From Planctomycetota bacterium (lineage in GTDB: Bacteria; Planctomycetota; Planctomycetia; Pirellulales; Pirellulaceae), in the NCBI GenBank assembly GCA_026692845.1, contig JAPLNM010000035.1:35934-99933 (forward strand): a stretch of 64,000 bases of DNA, in the 5' to 3' direction. A program made the position numbers and the translations under genes. Below, one piece after another: positions 24,692 through 33,556 of this stretch (the stretch's first letter is position 1; every line of letters starts with the position of its first letter). The notes beneath the pieces were generated by a model. It searched no databases. It saw nothing but the letters and a program-made list of their open reading frames with translations, and was not told where the DNA came from.

Positions 24692-27600
24692 TTGGTTTGT
24701 TCTCCCCCCAAGCGTTCGAAATACCGATCCAGCTCCGATCGGAAGCGTTCTGGTACCGGATCCCGATCCAAGGGCACCAACTCATTCTCCTTGGCCGTCT
24801 TGCGAACCAACTCCTCTTGCACGCGTCGCTGCAAATCCTGCAAAGGATTGGAGATCATCTTCTTGACCAACTCCCATTGCGGCTCCTTCGAATGCCGCTT
24901 GTACTCCCTACGGAAATCACGGGCAGCCTCGCGCACTCGCGCAGCCTCTGCCTTCAATTCCGGATCTCGAACCAACTCCTCAATATCCCGAAGCCGGTCG
25001 GTCCACTGCGCGTAGTCTTGACCCATCAACGGTAAACTCGAATCCAACCCTCCTCGGCCTGCTGCTCGCTGCATCCGCTCCCCGAGCTGATCGAGCGCTG
25101 AGCGTGCGGAAGGCTCGCGACCTCCCGAGGAAGTTCGACCTTCGCGGGGCTGACCTTCGCGGGGCTGGCCTTCGCGGGGCTGGCCTTCGCGGGGCTGCAG
25201 CGTATTGGCTTCTTGCGAACTGTCCGGTCCGGCACGCTGCTCGATCTCGTTTTCGATCGCTCGGTTGGCCTGATCAATCTCCTTAAGTGCGCGACGCAAC
25301 GATTCCTCCTCGGAACCAAGCACGCTTTGGGTCGAGTTCTGAATACGCTCCCTAAGTATTTGCAGATCCTTGGCGACTTCCCCAGATTCCTCGACTGCTG
25401 GTTGATCCATCCCTCGCTCGATCATCATGGGGATCCGATCCAGGCGTTGCTCGGTCGGCAAACGGCTCGCATCCCTATAAGTCTCAAACAACTGTTCAGC
25501 CAGAAGCGGTTCGCTTCCTTCGGCCTGTTCGACGGTCTGCTTGATTCGGTCCAACAGATCGACATATTGCGCCTTCTGTTCCTTCCAATCCTCAAGGTTC
25601 CCACTCTTGGGCATGTCTCCCTTTTGGGCCAATTCGGCGTCGCTGCGCAGTAACGACTGTCGTCGTGGTTCGGTGGCCTCTGGTCCGTTGGGATCAGCCT
25701 GCGGTTCCCTCGGTGGCAGATTCGCTTGCTCGCGCAGCTGGCGTTCCAATTCGGTTTGGTTTTGGGCGATGCTCTGGGCTTGCTCGACCAACTGCTGGAC
25801 ATCCCTTCGAAGCGATTCGGAACTTTGCTCTCTGAGTTGCTCGCGTGTTTGATCGACTCTTTGCTGTGCGCGTGTTCCTGAGTTCAAGGCTGCCGAGGGT
25901 TGGGAATCTCGCAATTGACGCTCGGATTGCTGCATTTGTTCGCGAGCGTTTTCGATCTGTTGACGTGATTCCTCAAGTGCGTTTCGCGACTCAGGATCGT
26001 TCATCCGTTCAAGCAATTCGTCTGCATCTTGTACAAGCTCCTGCTGGTTCTCTCGCAATTGATCCAAGCGCTCCTGAAGTTCCTTCCTCTCCTGTTGGTC
26101 TTTGGCCGATTGCAGTGCTAAGTCCAATTCCCGTATTTGCTCGTTGAGATCCTCTTGACGGCGCGCAAGTTCATCGAGGCGATTCATCACTTGGCGCATT
26201 TCTTGATCCGATTTTGACGCTTCGGTCATGGGTTGCGATTCTTCCTCGTACCGGCTCGGATCTTGTTCGAGTTGCAGTTGCTGTATCTGTTGCTGTCGAT
26301 TCCGCTGAGAAGCCGATTGAGACTGCTGGCTAGAGGATTGCTGTTGCTGACTTTGCGATACCTCATGCTCGCGCGCTCGCAGTCGCAGTAGCCCTTCATA
26401 AGCTCCCCGCATCTGCTTGATCGCACCCCGCAGTGCCACGGCAGGTGTATCCGATCTTGCTTGGTTCAATTCGACGATCGCCTCGCGCATGGCCGATTGG
26501 ATTTTGAGCAAATCCTGGGCAGCATTCGGAGCTTGCAATTGCTCTTTCAATGCCTCGGTTTGCCCGAGGGCCTGATTCTGGGATTCCAAGAGTATCGGAA
26601 CCTGTTCCTGGGTGATTCGGGAGGAATCCTGGTTGGATTTAGACAATCCACGGAGCAGGTTCCAAGTCGCCGAGAGGACTTTCTTTTGTAGTTCTGCCAA
26701 TTCCTCGGCTTGCTGGGCCGATTCCGAGCCCTGCTGTTGCTGCTGTTGTTGTTGCCGTTGTTGGGTCGCCGACGCATCTCCTTCGCGAAACAGCTCCTCA
26801 AAAGGACGAACTTCCGCGAAAAACATTTCGCTATCAATCCGCCTCGGTTGGCCATCACGATCGAGGTCTTCCGTCCAAAAATGGTAGGTAACCAATTGAT
26901 CCGCTTTGGCTTGGAGTGATTCCAGGTCGATCAAATGCTGCAGCTCCGTTTTTTTCTTCGCAAATGGATCCGTCGCTCTGAGCTCAATTTCCGACGGTTC
27001 ACTATCACCGACAGATACATGAATACCAGCTCGATGGATTCCAAAATCGTCCTGCACTCTAGCCCCGACGATCATCTCTTGGATCGGCGAAACGCGCTGA
27101 TCGACTGCCGAGATCAACTTGAGTTCGGGTTCCCGATTGGGGATGATTTTGACGACGAACTCTTCGGATGTTTTTTCGGTCCGTCCTTGAGCGTCGGTCA
27201 ACTTCAGCCGGTAACGCATCGATTCCCTGGGAGCATTCGGAATCGAGTATTGCGTTGGGTTCTGCGCATTTTCTTCCAACAGGGTGCTTTGTCCGTTTTC
27301 GTCGATCCATTCGGCCGATGCAACCGACTTATTGAGCTTGAGACTCCATAGGATTTTCGCCCCATCGACGATCGAGACACGTCGTGTGTTGGAAATCGTC
27401 CTTTCGTCCTGCCGAGCATAGGCCGGTGATTGGATCGAAGCGTCGCTTTGGACCACCGCAGGATACTCGAAGATTCCAACTTCAAAGCTCTCGCTACTTT
27501 TCGCGATGCTCTCGATGCGATAGCGAAGTGGTTCCTTGACCTTTCGTATCGTCGCACTTGCGATCGGATCGCGTAAACTTCGCTGCATGCTCACGGTTTG

Positions 27601-28257
27601 GGATTCCCCGCTGGGGGTTTCCAAAATGAGCTGCAGGTTATCAGCAAAGTCGTCTTGGAAACGCACACTGATGAGCAAATCGCTACCTTTCTCAATCTGG
27701 GTGTTTCCAGGTTCGACCATCCATTCGTGCCCGCGGATTCCAGCGGGTTCAACCGCCAGCTTCATGTTGCGGCTTTTCGATTCAAGCACCCACGAAGCGG
27801 CGATCGTCGCAACGAGTAGGAGCCATTGCAAGCTCCAGAGCATCCGAAGTTTCCATGGTGGAACGATCCGTTCCCATGGTTGAGATTTGGACTGAAGAAG
27901 CGTTTCCTCGATCAATTGAGACCGAAAGAATTCCGATTCGTTGGGCTTCATCGGCTCGATAGCCGTTAGCAGCTTTTGGTCAATATCCGGGAAATGCCGT
28001 TCGACCCGCTGGGCAACCGAGCCAAGATCTCGGTATCCGAAACGGGTCCACAGATAGAAAAGGAAGGATCCACCGATCGCTACTGCGATCAGAAAGCCCG
28101 AAGAGAAAGAAGGATCAGTTCCTACTGGGTTCCTAGTGATTTGCCGTAACAACACCGCAAACAAAATCCCCCAAAAAGCGATCAACAACCAAGCGAGCAC
28201 CTGACTGCGGAACCTCTTGGCGATTTGCTCTAGCTTATCTCGAATCACTCGATGCAT
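24688..28257 (-). CDS. DUF4175-type large membrane protein with long coiled coil
   Basis: About 1189 residues. ATG 28257 is preferred over a TTG 6 nt upstream because AAGGAA sits 6 nt before it. Three N-terminal membrane helices (about residues 20-41, 52-70, 134-152) lead into beta-sandwich repeats and then a Gln/Glu/Arg-rich coiled-coil half (residues about 490-1000). The coiled-coil part carries a poly-Gln run coded near 26733-26765 and four tandem copies of a 15-bp unit coded at about 25139-25198 that give REGQP repeats. The family is a regular member of the aerotolerance-type MoxR/VWA operons. Probably a scaffold in the membrane complex; no enzymatic motif seen. Confidence 0.82.
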   Translation of the reverse strand: MHRVIRDKLEQIAKRFRSQVLAWLLIAFWGILFAVLLRQITRNPVGTDPSFSSGFLIAVAIGGSFLFYLWTRFGYRDLGSVAQRVERHFPDIDQKLLTAIEPMKPNESEFFRSQLIEETLLQSKSQPWERIVPPWKLRMLWSLQWLLLVATIAASWVLESKSRNMKLAVEPAGIRGHEWMVEPGNTQIEKGSDLLISVRFQDDFADNLQLILETPSGESQTVSMQRSLRDPIASATIRKVKEPLRYRIESIAKSSESFEVGIFEYPAVVQSDASIQSPAYARQDERTISNTRRVSIVDGAKILWSLKLNKSVASAEWIDENGQSTLLEENAQNPTQYSIPNAPRESMRYRLKLTDAQGRTEKTSEEFVVKIIPNREPELKLISAVDQRVSPIQEMIVGARVQDDFGIHRAGIHVSVGDSEPSEIELRATDPFAKKKTELQHLIDLESLQAKADQLVTYHFWTEDLDRDGQPRRIDSEMFFAEVRPFEELFREGDASATQQRQQQQQQQQGSESAQQAEELAELQKKVLSATWNLLRGLSKSNQDSSRITQEQVPILLESQNQALGQTEALKEQLQAPNAAQDLLKIQSAMREAIVELNQARSDTPAVALRGAIKQMRGAYEGLLRLRAREHEVSQSQQQQSSSQQSQSASQRNRQQQIQQLQLEQDPSRYEEESQPMTEASKSDQEMRQVMNRLDELARRQEDLNEQIRELDLALQSAKDQQERKELQERLDQLRENQQELVQDADELLERMNDPESRNALEESRQQIENAREQMQQSERQLRDSQPSAALNSGTRAQQRVDQTREQLREQSSESLRRDVQQLVEQAQSIAQNQTELERQLREQANLPPREPQADPNGPEATEPRRQSLLRSDAELAQKGDMPKSGNLEDWKEQKAQYVDLLDRIKQTVEQAEGSEPLLAEQLFETYRDASRLPTEQRLDRIPMMIERGMDQPAVEESGEVAKDLQILRERIQNSTQSVLGSEEESLRRALKEIDQANRAIENEIEQRAGPDSSQEANTLQPREGQPREGQPREGQPREGRTSSGGREPSARSALDQLGERMQRAAGRGGLDSSLPLMGQDYAQWTDRLRDIEELVRDPELKAEAARVREAARDFRREYKRHSKEPQWELVKKMISNPLQDLQRRVQEELVRKTAKENELVPLDRDPVPERFRSELDRYFERLGGEQTK
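25139..25198. repeat. 15-bp tandem repeat inside DUF4175 gene
   Basis: Four consecutive copies of a unit like TTCGCGGGGCTGGCC, coding PREGQ on the minus strand. The length is a multiple of three, so copy-number change would not shift the frame. Confidence 0.8.
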
Positions 28258-28267
28258 GATCAATTCC

Positions 28268-30484
28268 TTAAGGACTTGGGGTCAGCATTGCACGACCGCG
28301 CGACCGCAGCGCGGTAACCACCGATTCCAATCCAGCGAACAATAATACAAACAACAACAGCCACCACCAACCTCTTTGGTTGGCTTCTAATTGCTCGGCC
28401 AACTGGTTGGCGCGGAACGTTCTCTCGCGATCGACCTGCGTGATATTTCGGGAATCGATCGGGACTCCAAAACGCGAAAACTCCTCAAGGTCGATCGGAT
28501 CGGTGATGCATTCGCTTCGAGGTAGGTTCACGGCGATCGACTCGCCCTGGCTAGCAAGGGAAGCCCTATCTGACGCAACATCTAAGGGCTTATCTGTGGG
28601 TCTCGATTCGACGGAAAGGGACTCAATGGCGACGGATTCCCCTGACGGAGCATTCAAAGTGAAGATCCCTGGAGTGTCGAATCGACGAACATTGGACCTC
28701 CATCCTTGCTCGATCAGGGAGGCGGGAACCGCATCGCCGCAGCGGTAATCGGCTTGGTCTGGCGGTGGATTCCCAAGTTCGAATAACGAAGTAAGGATTG
28801 GAACGAACTTGCTCGATAAGGCCAACTGGCTCTCGATGGGTTGCCAACCGCTAGTGAGCACCGTGACCATACCCTTGCCTAAGGGTCGTTGTAGCATCGC
28901 CGCTTGGCCGTCGTCGAATTTGGCGAGCACACGCCACGATTCGGAATCGATTCCCTCCATCCTGCGGTGGTGCCAAAATCGAACTTTGCTGAAGTTGTTG
29001 TATTTTGGGTCTGCAAATGCAGAAAACACAGGATGGGTCATATCGATGTCTTGGAGCAAGTGGTATCGACTCGAGTCGGCTTCCGAGATTCCGATGGAAT
29101 CCTCGTCAAACCAATTTTTAAGCACGGAAACCGCGTTGGCATCGTTCAGATCCGTGGCTCGAGCATCCTCTGCTTGCCAAGGCCGATCCAAGACCCACAG
29201 CACATGAAGGCCTTGCTCGATCCATGGCTTGAGACGCTGCGCGCAGGTTGGACTCAAGTCGCTTGAAGCAACGACCCAGCGCGGTGGGGCTTGGCTGTCG
29301 CTTTCGAGCGAATCGCTTGGGTCTTTGTGTTCCCACTGGACCACGAGTCCCGGTTGCGAAACGGGCACTCGCAGCGCAAAGTACCAGAGAGATTCTTTGG
29401 GATCACGCTGCCGAGAGTCGATGCAGATGGCTTTGGCGGAAACCTTTCTACCACGGTAGTAGTACTGGCGATTATCGAACGCTTGCTCATCGCCTTGAAG
29501 CTCTAAAATCCTTGGGGCTCTTGGGTCGACCTGTTCAGGACAAGCCATCGACACAATCTGCTGCTGTCCTGCTGGAACATAAACCTCAGTTGCATTTGGC
29601 TCCAAAGGTCGGCCTGTTGGATCGAGCCAATGGAGTCGAAATCTTTCGGTCGATGCATGGATCGAGTTTCGGACCGCAACCCGGACGGAACCATCGGACG
29701 ATTCTTGCTCCTTTGGGTCGATGTTGGACAAGAGGGTCACCGACGCGTTCGAGGCGAGATTGGGTCGGCATACCAAGGGAATCAAAGGAATGTCCGATGG
29801 CCACTGGATCGATCCGAGAGTTTCCAGCGAACTGCCCTGCTGGAAATCCGATGCAAGAGCGATCTGGGCTGAGCGGACCGATTGCCCTTGACCCTGCCCC
29901 TGATCGTTCTCGTGCGGTTCCTCTGAGAGCAGTTCCAAGGCCTGCACTAAACCCTTTCCGATATCCGACGCAAACCATGTTGGAGACAGACCATCGAGCC
30001 CCTGAAGTGCTAACGCTTGACTTTGTGCCGGTCCCTGGCGAGCTTGATCGAGCGACACGACGGGTTCGAGTCGGTCGGTGAGCAGGTAGACGGCCAAGGA
30101 GTCAGCCGGAGCGCTTTTGGAGAGGTAGTCTTTGGCTTTTTCGATCGCTTCTTCCCAAACACCTGGGCGTTTCATGCTCGCACTCGCATCGATCAATAAA
30201 AGGCGCACTTTGCCCGGCTCGGCTGCAGCAGTCTGTTGCACGAAGGTTTTGAGATAGGGCCTAGCAAACGCGAACGCAAGGGCCAAGAGGATCAGAGATC
30301 GCAGCAGCAAGAGCATCCATTGCTCGATGCGGCTTGAGTTCGTCAGACGTGGAGCCGAGGGATCCAAGAAGAGGACCGAACTGAAATCGATCACGTCCCT
30401 GGGCCTGCTCCGAATTAAATGGGCCAGAATCGGAGCCAGCACGGCCAAGCCTGCGAGCAAATACAACGGGGTTAGAAAGCTCAT
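28268..30484 (-). CDS. BatA-like protein with VWA domain
   Basis: 738 residues. The ATG at 30484 forms an ATGA overlap with the DUF58 stop and begins the conserved BatA N-terminus (MSFLTPLYLLAGLAVLAPIL, then RSRPRDVIDFSSVLFL); a longer frame to 30565 is not needed. A second membrane helix follows (LLLLRSLILLALAFAFARPYL). The VWA domain has the metal site LLIDASASM, and a glutamine-amidotransferase-like region comes later. A final membrane helix (WWWLLLFVLLFAGLESVV) closes the protein. Bat proteins act with MoxR at the membrane and were named for aerotolerance in Bacteroides. The next gene begins 10 nt downstream. Confidence 0.87.
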   Translation of the reverse strand: MSFLTPLYLLAGLAVLAPILAHLIRSRPRDVIDFSSVLFLDPSAPRLTNSSRIEQWMLLLLRSLILLALAFAFARPYLKTFVQQTAAAEPGKVRLLLIDASASMKRPGVWEEAIEKAKDYLSKSAPADSLAVYLLTDRLEPVVSLDQARQGPAQSQALALQGLDGLSPTWFASDIGKGLVQALELLSEEPHENDQGQGQGQSVRSAQIALASDFQQGSSLETLGSIQWPSDIPLIPLVCRPNLASNASVTLLSNIDPKEQESSDGSVRVAVRNSIHASTERFRLHWLDPTGRPLEPNATEVYVPAGQQQIVSMACPEQVDPRAPRILELQGDEQAFDNRQYYYRGRKVSAKAICIDSRQRDPKESLWYFALRVPVSQPGLVVQWEHKDPSDSLESDSQAPPRWVVASSDLSPTCAQRLKPWIEQGLHVLWVLDRPWQAEDARATDLNDANAVSVLKNWFDEDSIGISEADSSRYHLLQDIDMTHPVFSAFADPKYNNFSKVRFWHHRRMEGIDSESWRVLAKFDDGQAAMLQRPLGKGMVTVLTSGWQPIESQLALSSKFVPILTSLFELGNPPPDQADYRCGDAVPASLIEQGWRSNVRRFDTPGIFTLNAPSGESVAIESLSVESRPTDKPLDVASDRASLASQGESIAVNLPRSECITDPIDLEEFSRFGVPIDSRNITQVDRERTFRANQLAEQLEANQRGWWWLLLFVLLFAGLESVVTALRSRGRAMLTPSP

Positions 30485-31410
30485 GGGGATCCGACTGCCT
30501 CTCGCATCGAAAGGAAGGAGCTGAGCACCAGTTCCATCGGATCGGTCGTTTGGAAATCGACACATCGGATCCCCAGCGGTGTGAGGATCTCGGTCAGTTC
30601 CGAGCGATGATTATGAAAGTTCCGCTGGTAACTTTCACCCACGATCGCTGGATCGACAAAACGTTCTTCTCCGGATTCGACATCCCGTATCAACACGGGT
30701 TTTTCATAGTGGAACCGCAATTCCATAGGGTCCAAAACCCGCAGCAAGACGACTTCGTGCCGCCGAGCCCGCAGAAATGCCAATGGAGCTTTCAACGCAT
30801 CAGGAGAGACCATCAGGTCCGATACGATCACGATCAGGCTTCGATGTTGCACCAATTGAGCGATCTGTTCGAGAGGAGCCGTCAGATCCGTGGATTGGCC
30901 AGCACAGGGTTTCGAGAGCATCGAAAGAATGCGTTGGAATTGCCCCGTGCGAAACCGCGCCGTGAGCCAATCGGTCACTCGTTGATCAAAGGTCACCGCA
31001 CCGACAGCATCGCGTTGACGCAGCAAGAAAAGGGCAAGGGTTGCGATCAAGGTGCGCGCGTATTCATATTTGGTATAAGCGATCGAGCCGTACTGCATCG
31101 ACTTGCTCTGATCGATCACCAAATAGCATCGCCGATTGGTTTCATCTTCGAACCGTTTCCGGTAGTAACGATCGGACCTCGCATAGAGTTTCCAATCGAT
31201 GGTTTTTGGATCATCACCGACCGAGTAGGGGCGATACTCGCTGAATTCGACCGAGAAACCATGCTTGGGACTCCGGTGCAATCCCGTCTGGAAACCGTCG
31301 ACCACTTTTTGGGCACGCCATTGCAAATTGCGAACCGCCATGAGCGTCTTTAAATCGATCCACTTGGACCCTTGGGTCGCGTCCGATTCGGCTTCCTTGG
31401 CGTTTGACAC
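30481..31410 (-). CDS. DUF58 / VWA protein (partner of second MoxR)
   Basis: 309 residues, soluble, from a GTG start. The DUF58 signature FSEYRPYSVGDDPKTIDWKL is followed by the VWA metal site YLVIDQSKSM, which keeps DxSxS, unlike the membrane DUF58 at 6.4 kb. It lies 13 nt after moxR and overlaps the BatA-like gene by 4 nt. This is the usual MoxR-DUF58-BatA order. It most likely binds the ATPase and a membrane client through its metal site. Confidence 0.92.
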   Translation of the reverse strand: MSNAKEAESDATQGSKWIDLKTLMAVRNLQWRAQKVVDGFQTGLHRSPKHGFSVEFSEYRPYSVGDDPKTIDWKLYARSDRYYRKRFEDETNRRCYLVIDQSKSMQYGSIAYTKYEYARTLIATLALFLLRQRDAVGAVTFDQRVTDWLTARFRTGQFQRILSMLSKPCAGQSTDLTAPLEQIAQLVQHRSLIVIVSDLMVSPDALKAPLAFLRARRHEVVLLRVLDPMELRFHYEKPVLIRDVESGEERFVDPAIVGESYQRNFHNHRSELTEILTPLGIRCVDFQTTDPMELVLSSFLSMREAVGSP

Positions 31411-31423
31411 TCGATTCAGCCCC

Positions 31424-32455
31424 CTATGACTCGCTAGGTATTTCGCCGAGCAATTTTTGAATCACGTTCTCGACCGTCATCCCCTCAGCCTCAGCCTTGT
31501 AGGACAGCAGCAAACGGTGTCTGAGCACCGGAGGAGCCAAACTGCGGATGTCTTCGTAACGCACGTGGGTCTTGCCGTGGAGAATCGCTCTTGCTTTAGC
31601 TCCCAAAACCAACATCTGAGCAGCGCGAAGGCCCGCACCCCAGGTGATCGCGTGATTGACCCATCCGGGGGTCTGAGGCTGATTTGGCCTCGTGGCCGCC
31701 ACCAGACGCACTGCATAAGCGGCAACGTCCCGGGCCACAGGTACCTTGCGCACCAAGGCTTGGAATTGCAAAATGTCCTTGCCGTCAAACAGTGCTTCGA
31801 TCGGTTCGGAGGTCCGACTGGTCGTATCGAGCACGACTTTCAACTCATCTTCAAAAGGGAGATAATCGATCAGCACGTTGAACATGAACCGATCGAGCTG
31901 GGCCTCTGGGAGCGGATAAGTCCCCTCCATTTCGATCGGGTTTTGTGTCGCCAACACAAAAAAAGGGTTCGGTAAACCGTATCTCTTACCGGCTGCCGTG
32001 ACTTGGTGCTCCTGCATCGCTTCGAGCAAGGCCGACTGCGTTTTCGGTGGCGTCCGGTTGATTTCGTCGGCAAGAATCACATTGGCAAAGACCGGCCCGG
32101 GGACAAAGCGAAGCTCCCGACGCCCCTCGTTGTCGGTCAGAATTTCAGTCCCAGTGATGTCTGCGGGCATCAAGTCCGGAGTGAACTGGACTCGGCTAAA
32201 GTCCAAGTGGAAGGCTTGGGCTACGCTGCGCACCAGCAACGTTTTGGCAAGTCCCGGCGCTCCGGTGATCAAACAATGCGTTCCCGAGAACAAACAAATC
32301 AGCAGTTGCTCGATGACCTCCTTTTGCCCGACGATGGTTTTCTCAAGCTCCCGCTCGAGCCGAATCCTACCCTTCTGGATCTGGTCAAACAACACAGCAT
32401 CCGATTCGCTTTGCGATTCGCTGTTCGATTCAACACCCGTCGATGCAGTACTCAA
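31424..32455 (-). CDS. MoxR-family AAA+ ATPase (second copy)
   Basis: 343 residues, starting at TTG with GAGG 5 nt upstream. Motifs are Walker A GAPGLAKT, Walker B ILADEINRTPPKTQSALLEA, sensor 1 ATQNPIEMEGTYPLPEAQ and LDRFMFN. The first 25 residues are a Ser/Glu-rich tail not seen in the copy at 5.3 kb. It is the second gene of the seven-gene minus-strand operon and should drive the assembly or remodelling of its downstream VWA partners. Confidence 0.94.
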   Translation of the reverse strand: MSTASTGVESNSESQSESDAVLFDQIQKGRIRLERELEKTIVGQKEVIEQLLICLFSGTHCLITGAPGLAKTLLVRSVAQAFHLDFSRVQFTPDLMPADITGTEILTDNEGRRELRFVPGPVFANVILADEINRTPPKTQSALLEAMQEHQVTAAGKRYGLPNPFFVLATQNPIEMEGTYPLPEAQLDRFMFNVLIDYLPFEDELKVVLDTTSRTSEPIEALFDGKDILQFQALVRKVPVARDVAAYAVRLVAATRPNQPQTPGWVNHAITWGAGLRAAQMLVLGAKARAILHGKTHVRYEDIRSLAPPVLRHRLLLSYKAEAEGMTVENVIQKLLGEIPSES

Positions 32456-32470
32456 CGCAACCTCACTCTC

Positions 32471-33322
32471 TCAATGCGTCATCGCATAAGTAACGATATT
32501 GATTCCCATGGGATAAGCCTTCTTCACAGAAAACTCCTCAAAGTACCAGGGGTCCTCCCCTTCACGTTCCCAACCATCCCCAAGATCCGTGTTGTGGCAG
32601 ATAAAGACCATAATCCTACCAGCATCGTCGAAGATGGCCTTGTAGTGCGGGATGCTCGTGTCGGATCCATTACGCGGCTCCCAAATCACTCCGCTCTGCC
32701 GGCCATTCCAAGCCGAATGTATCGAAGGGAGCTGCGGTTTTTCTTTCAAGTCATACACACAGTGAAAAATCTCATGCTCGAGCGGGACTTCCTGCGGCTC
32801 CCTATTCGGGAACACCCGTTTGATCTCTCGATAGAAATTATCGTACTCCTCGTCCCCCCAAAAATCATCGACCATCAAAAAGCCACCGTTGTCCAAGTAC
32901 TTGCGCAATGCCAGTACCTCCGGTTCGTGGAACATCAAGTCCCCAGGTTCAATGATGTAGATGAACGGATACTCGAAGAGCTTTGGATCGCTCAGTTGCA
33001 AAACAATCGGCTCAGGATTCACCTTGAGCGTCGTCAACTGTTGAAGCCGCAAACTGAAATTCAACTCGCTATCTCGAAAGTCCGTCGCCCAGCCACCACC
33101 GCGGCGGTAACCCGACGAATCGTACTTGATCCTAACAAAAGTAAACGAGTCTTTGACGAACTTGCGGTCGACCTCCCAACTCGCTACCCCAGCACGTCCG
33201 GCCGCTTGCCAATCGCGACGAAACCGTCGACTTGGGGGCTGGGCTAAAACCAGCACGGCCGAAGCAAGCAACAACGCGGATGCAAGGACGAACTTCCAAT
33301 TCTTTTTCGTCGGCACAAGCAT
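32471..33322 (-). CDS. Exported DUF4159 protein (first gene of MoxR operon)
   Basis: 283 residues. The frame extends to 33382, but ATG 33322 has AAGGA 6 nt upstream and begins a clean signal peptide (KFVLASALLLASAVLVLAQPP). The body matches DUF4159: FTFVRIKYDS, YPFIYIIEPGDLMF, LRKYLDNGGFLMVDDFWG and HEIFHCVYDL. DUF4159 folds are related to glutamine-amidotransferase-like domains and are regularly found with MoxR/VWA genes. It is 15 nt before the moxR start. The operon promoter is presumably between 33323 and the divergent PSCyt gene. Confidence 0.87.
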   Translation of the reverse strand: MLVPTKKNWKFVLASALLLASAVLVLAQPPSRRFRRDWQAAGRAGVASWEVDRKFVKDSFTFVRIKYDSSGYRRGGGWATDFRDSELNFSLRLQQLTTLKVNPEPIVLQLSDPKLFEYPFIYIIEPGDLMFHEPEVLALRKYLDNGGFLMVDDFWGDEEYDNFYREIKRVFPNREPQEVPLEHEIFHCVYDLKEKPQLPSIHSAWNGRQSGVIWEPRNGSDTSIPHYKAIFDDAGRIMVFICHNTDLGDGWEREGEDPWYFEEFSVKKAYPMGINIVTYAMTH

Positions 33323-33556
33323 GCTTGATCCTTTCTGTTGTCCCCTAGAATTGCGATCTGCCCTAGGATTGATTGCACCCAACGTAATGAATTTTCCAGG
33401 CTGCTGGGGGCCATCGCAAGCAAAATTTGAGGTTCAGATCCTAGAATGCCGAGTTAAATGCCATACCAAGTAGTGCACGAGCCCCAGGAATCAGTCATAC
33501 TACTGGAGACCGTTGTACTGGGACCTCCGCGATCCTCATCCATTCGAACCGTTTCA

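Noticed and set aside
26733..26765. CAG/CTG-type trinucleotide run
   Set aside because: It codes the poly-Gln part of the DUF4175 coiled coil and needs no separate explanation.
30550..31353. 267-codon plus-strand frame
   Set aside because: Antisense to the DUF58 gene; no independent motifs.
32003..33247. 414-codon open frame on the plus strand
   Set aside because: It is the shadow of the MoxR and DUF4159 genes on the minus strand, which have clear family motifs.
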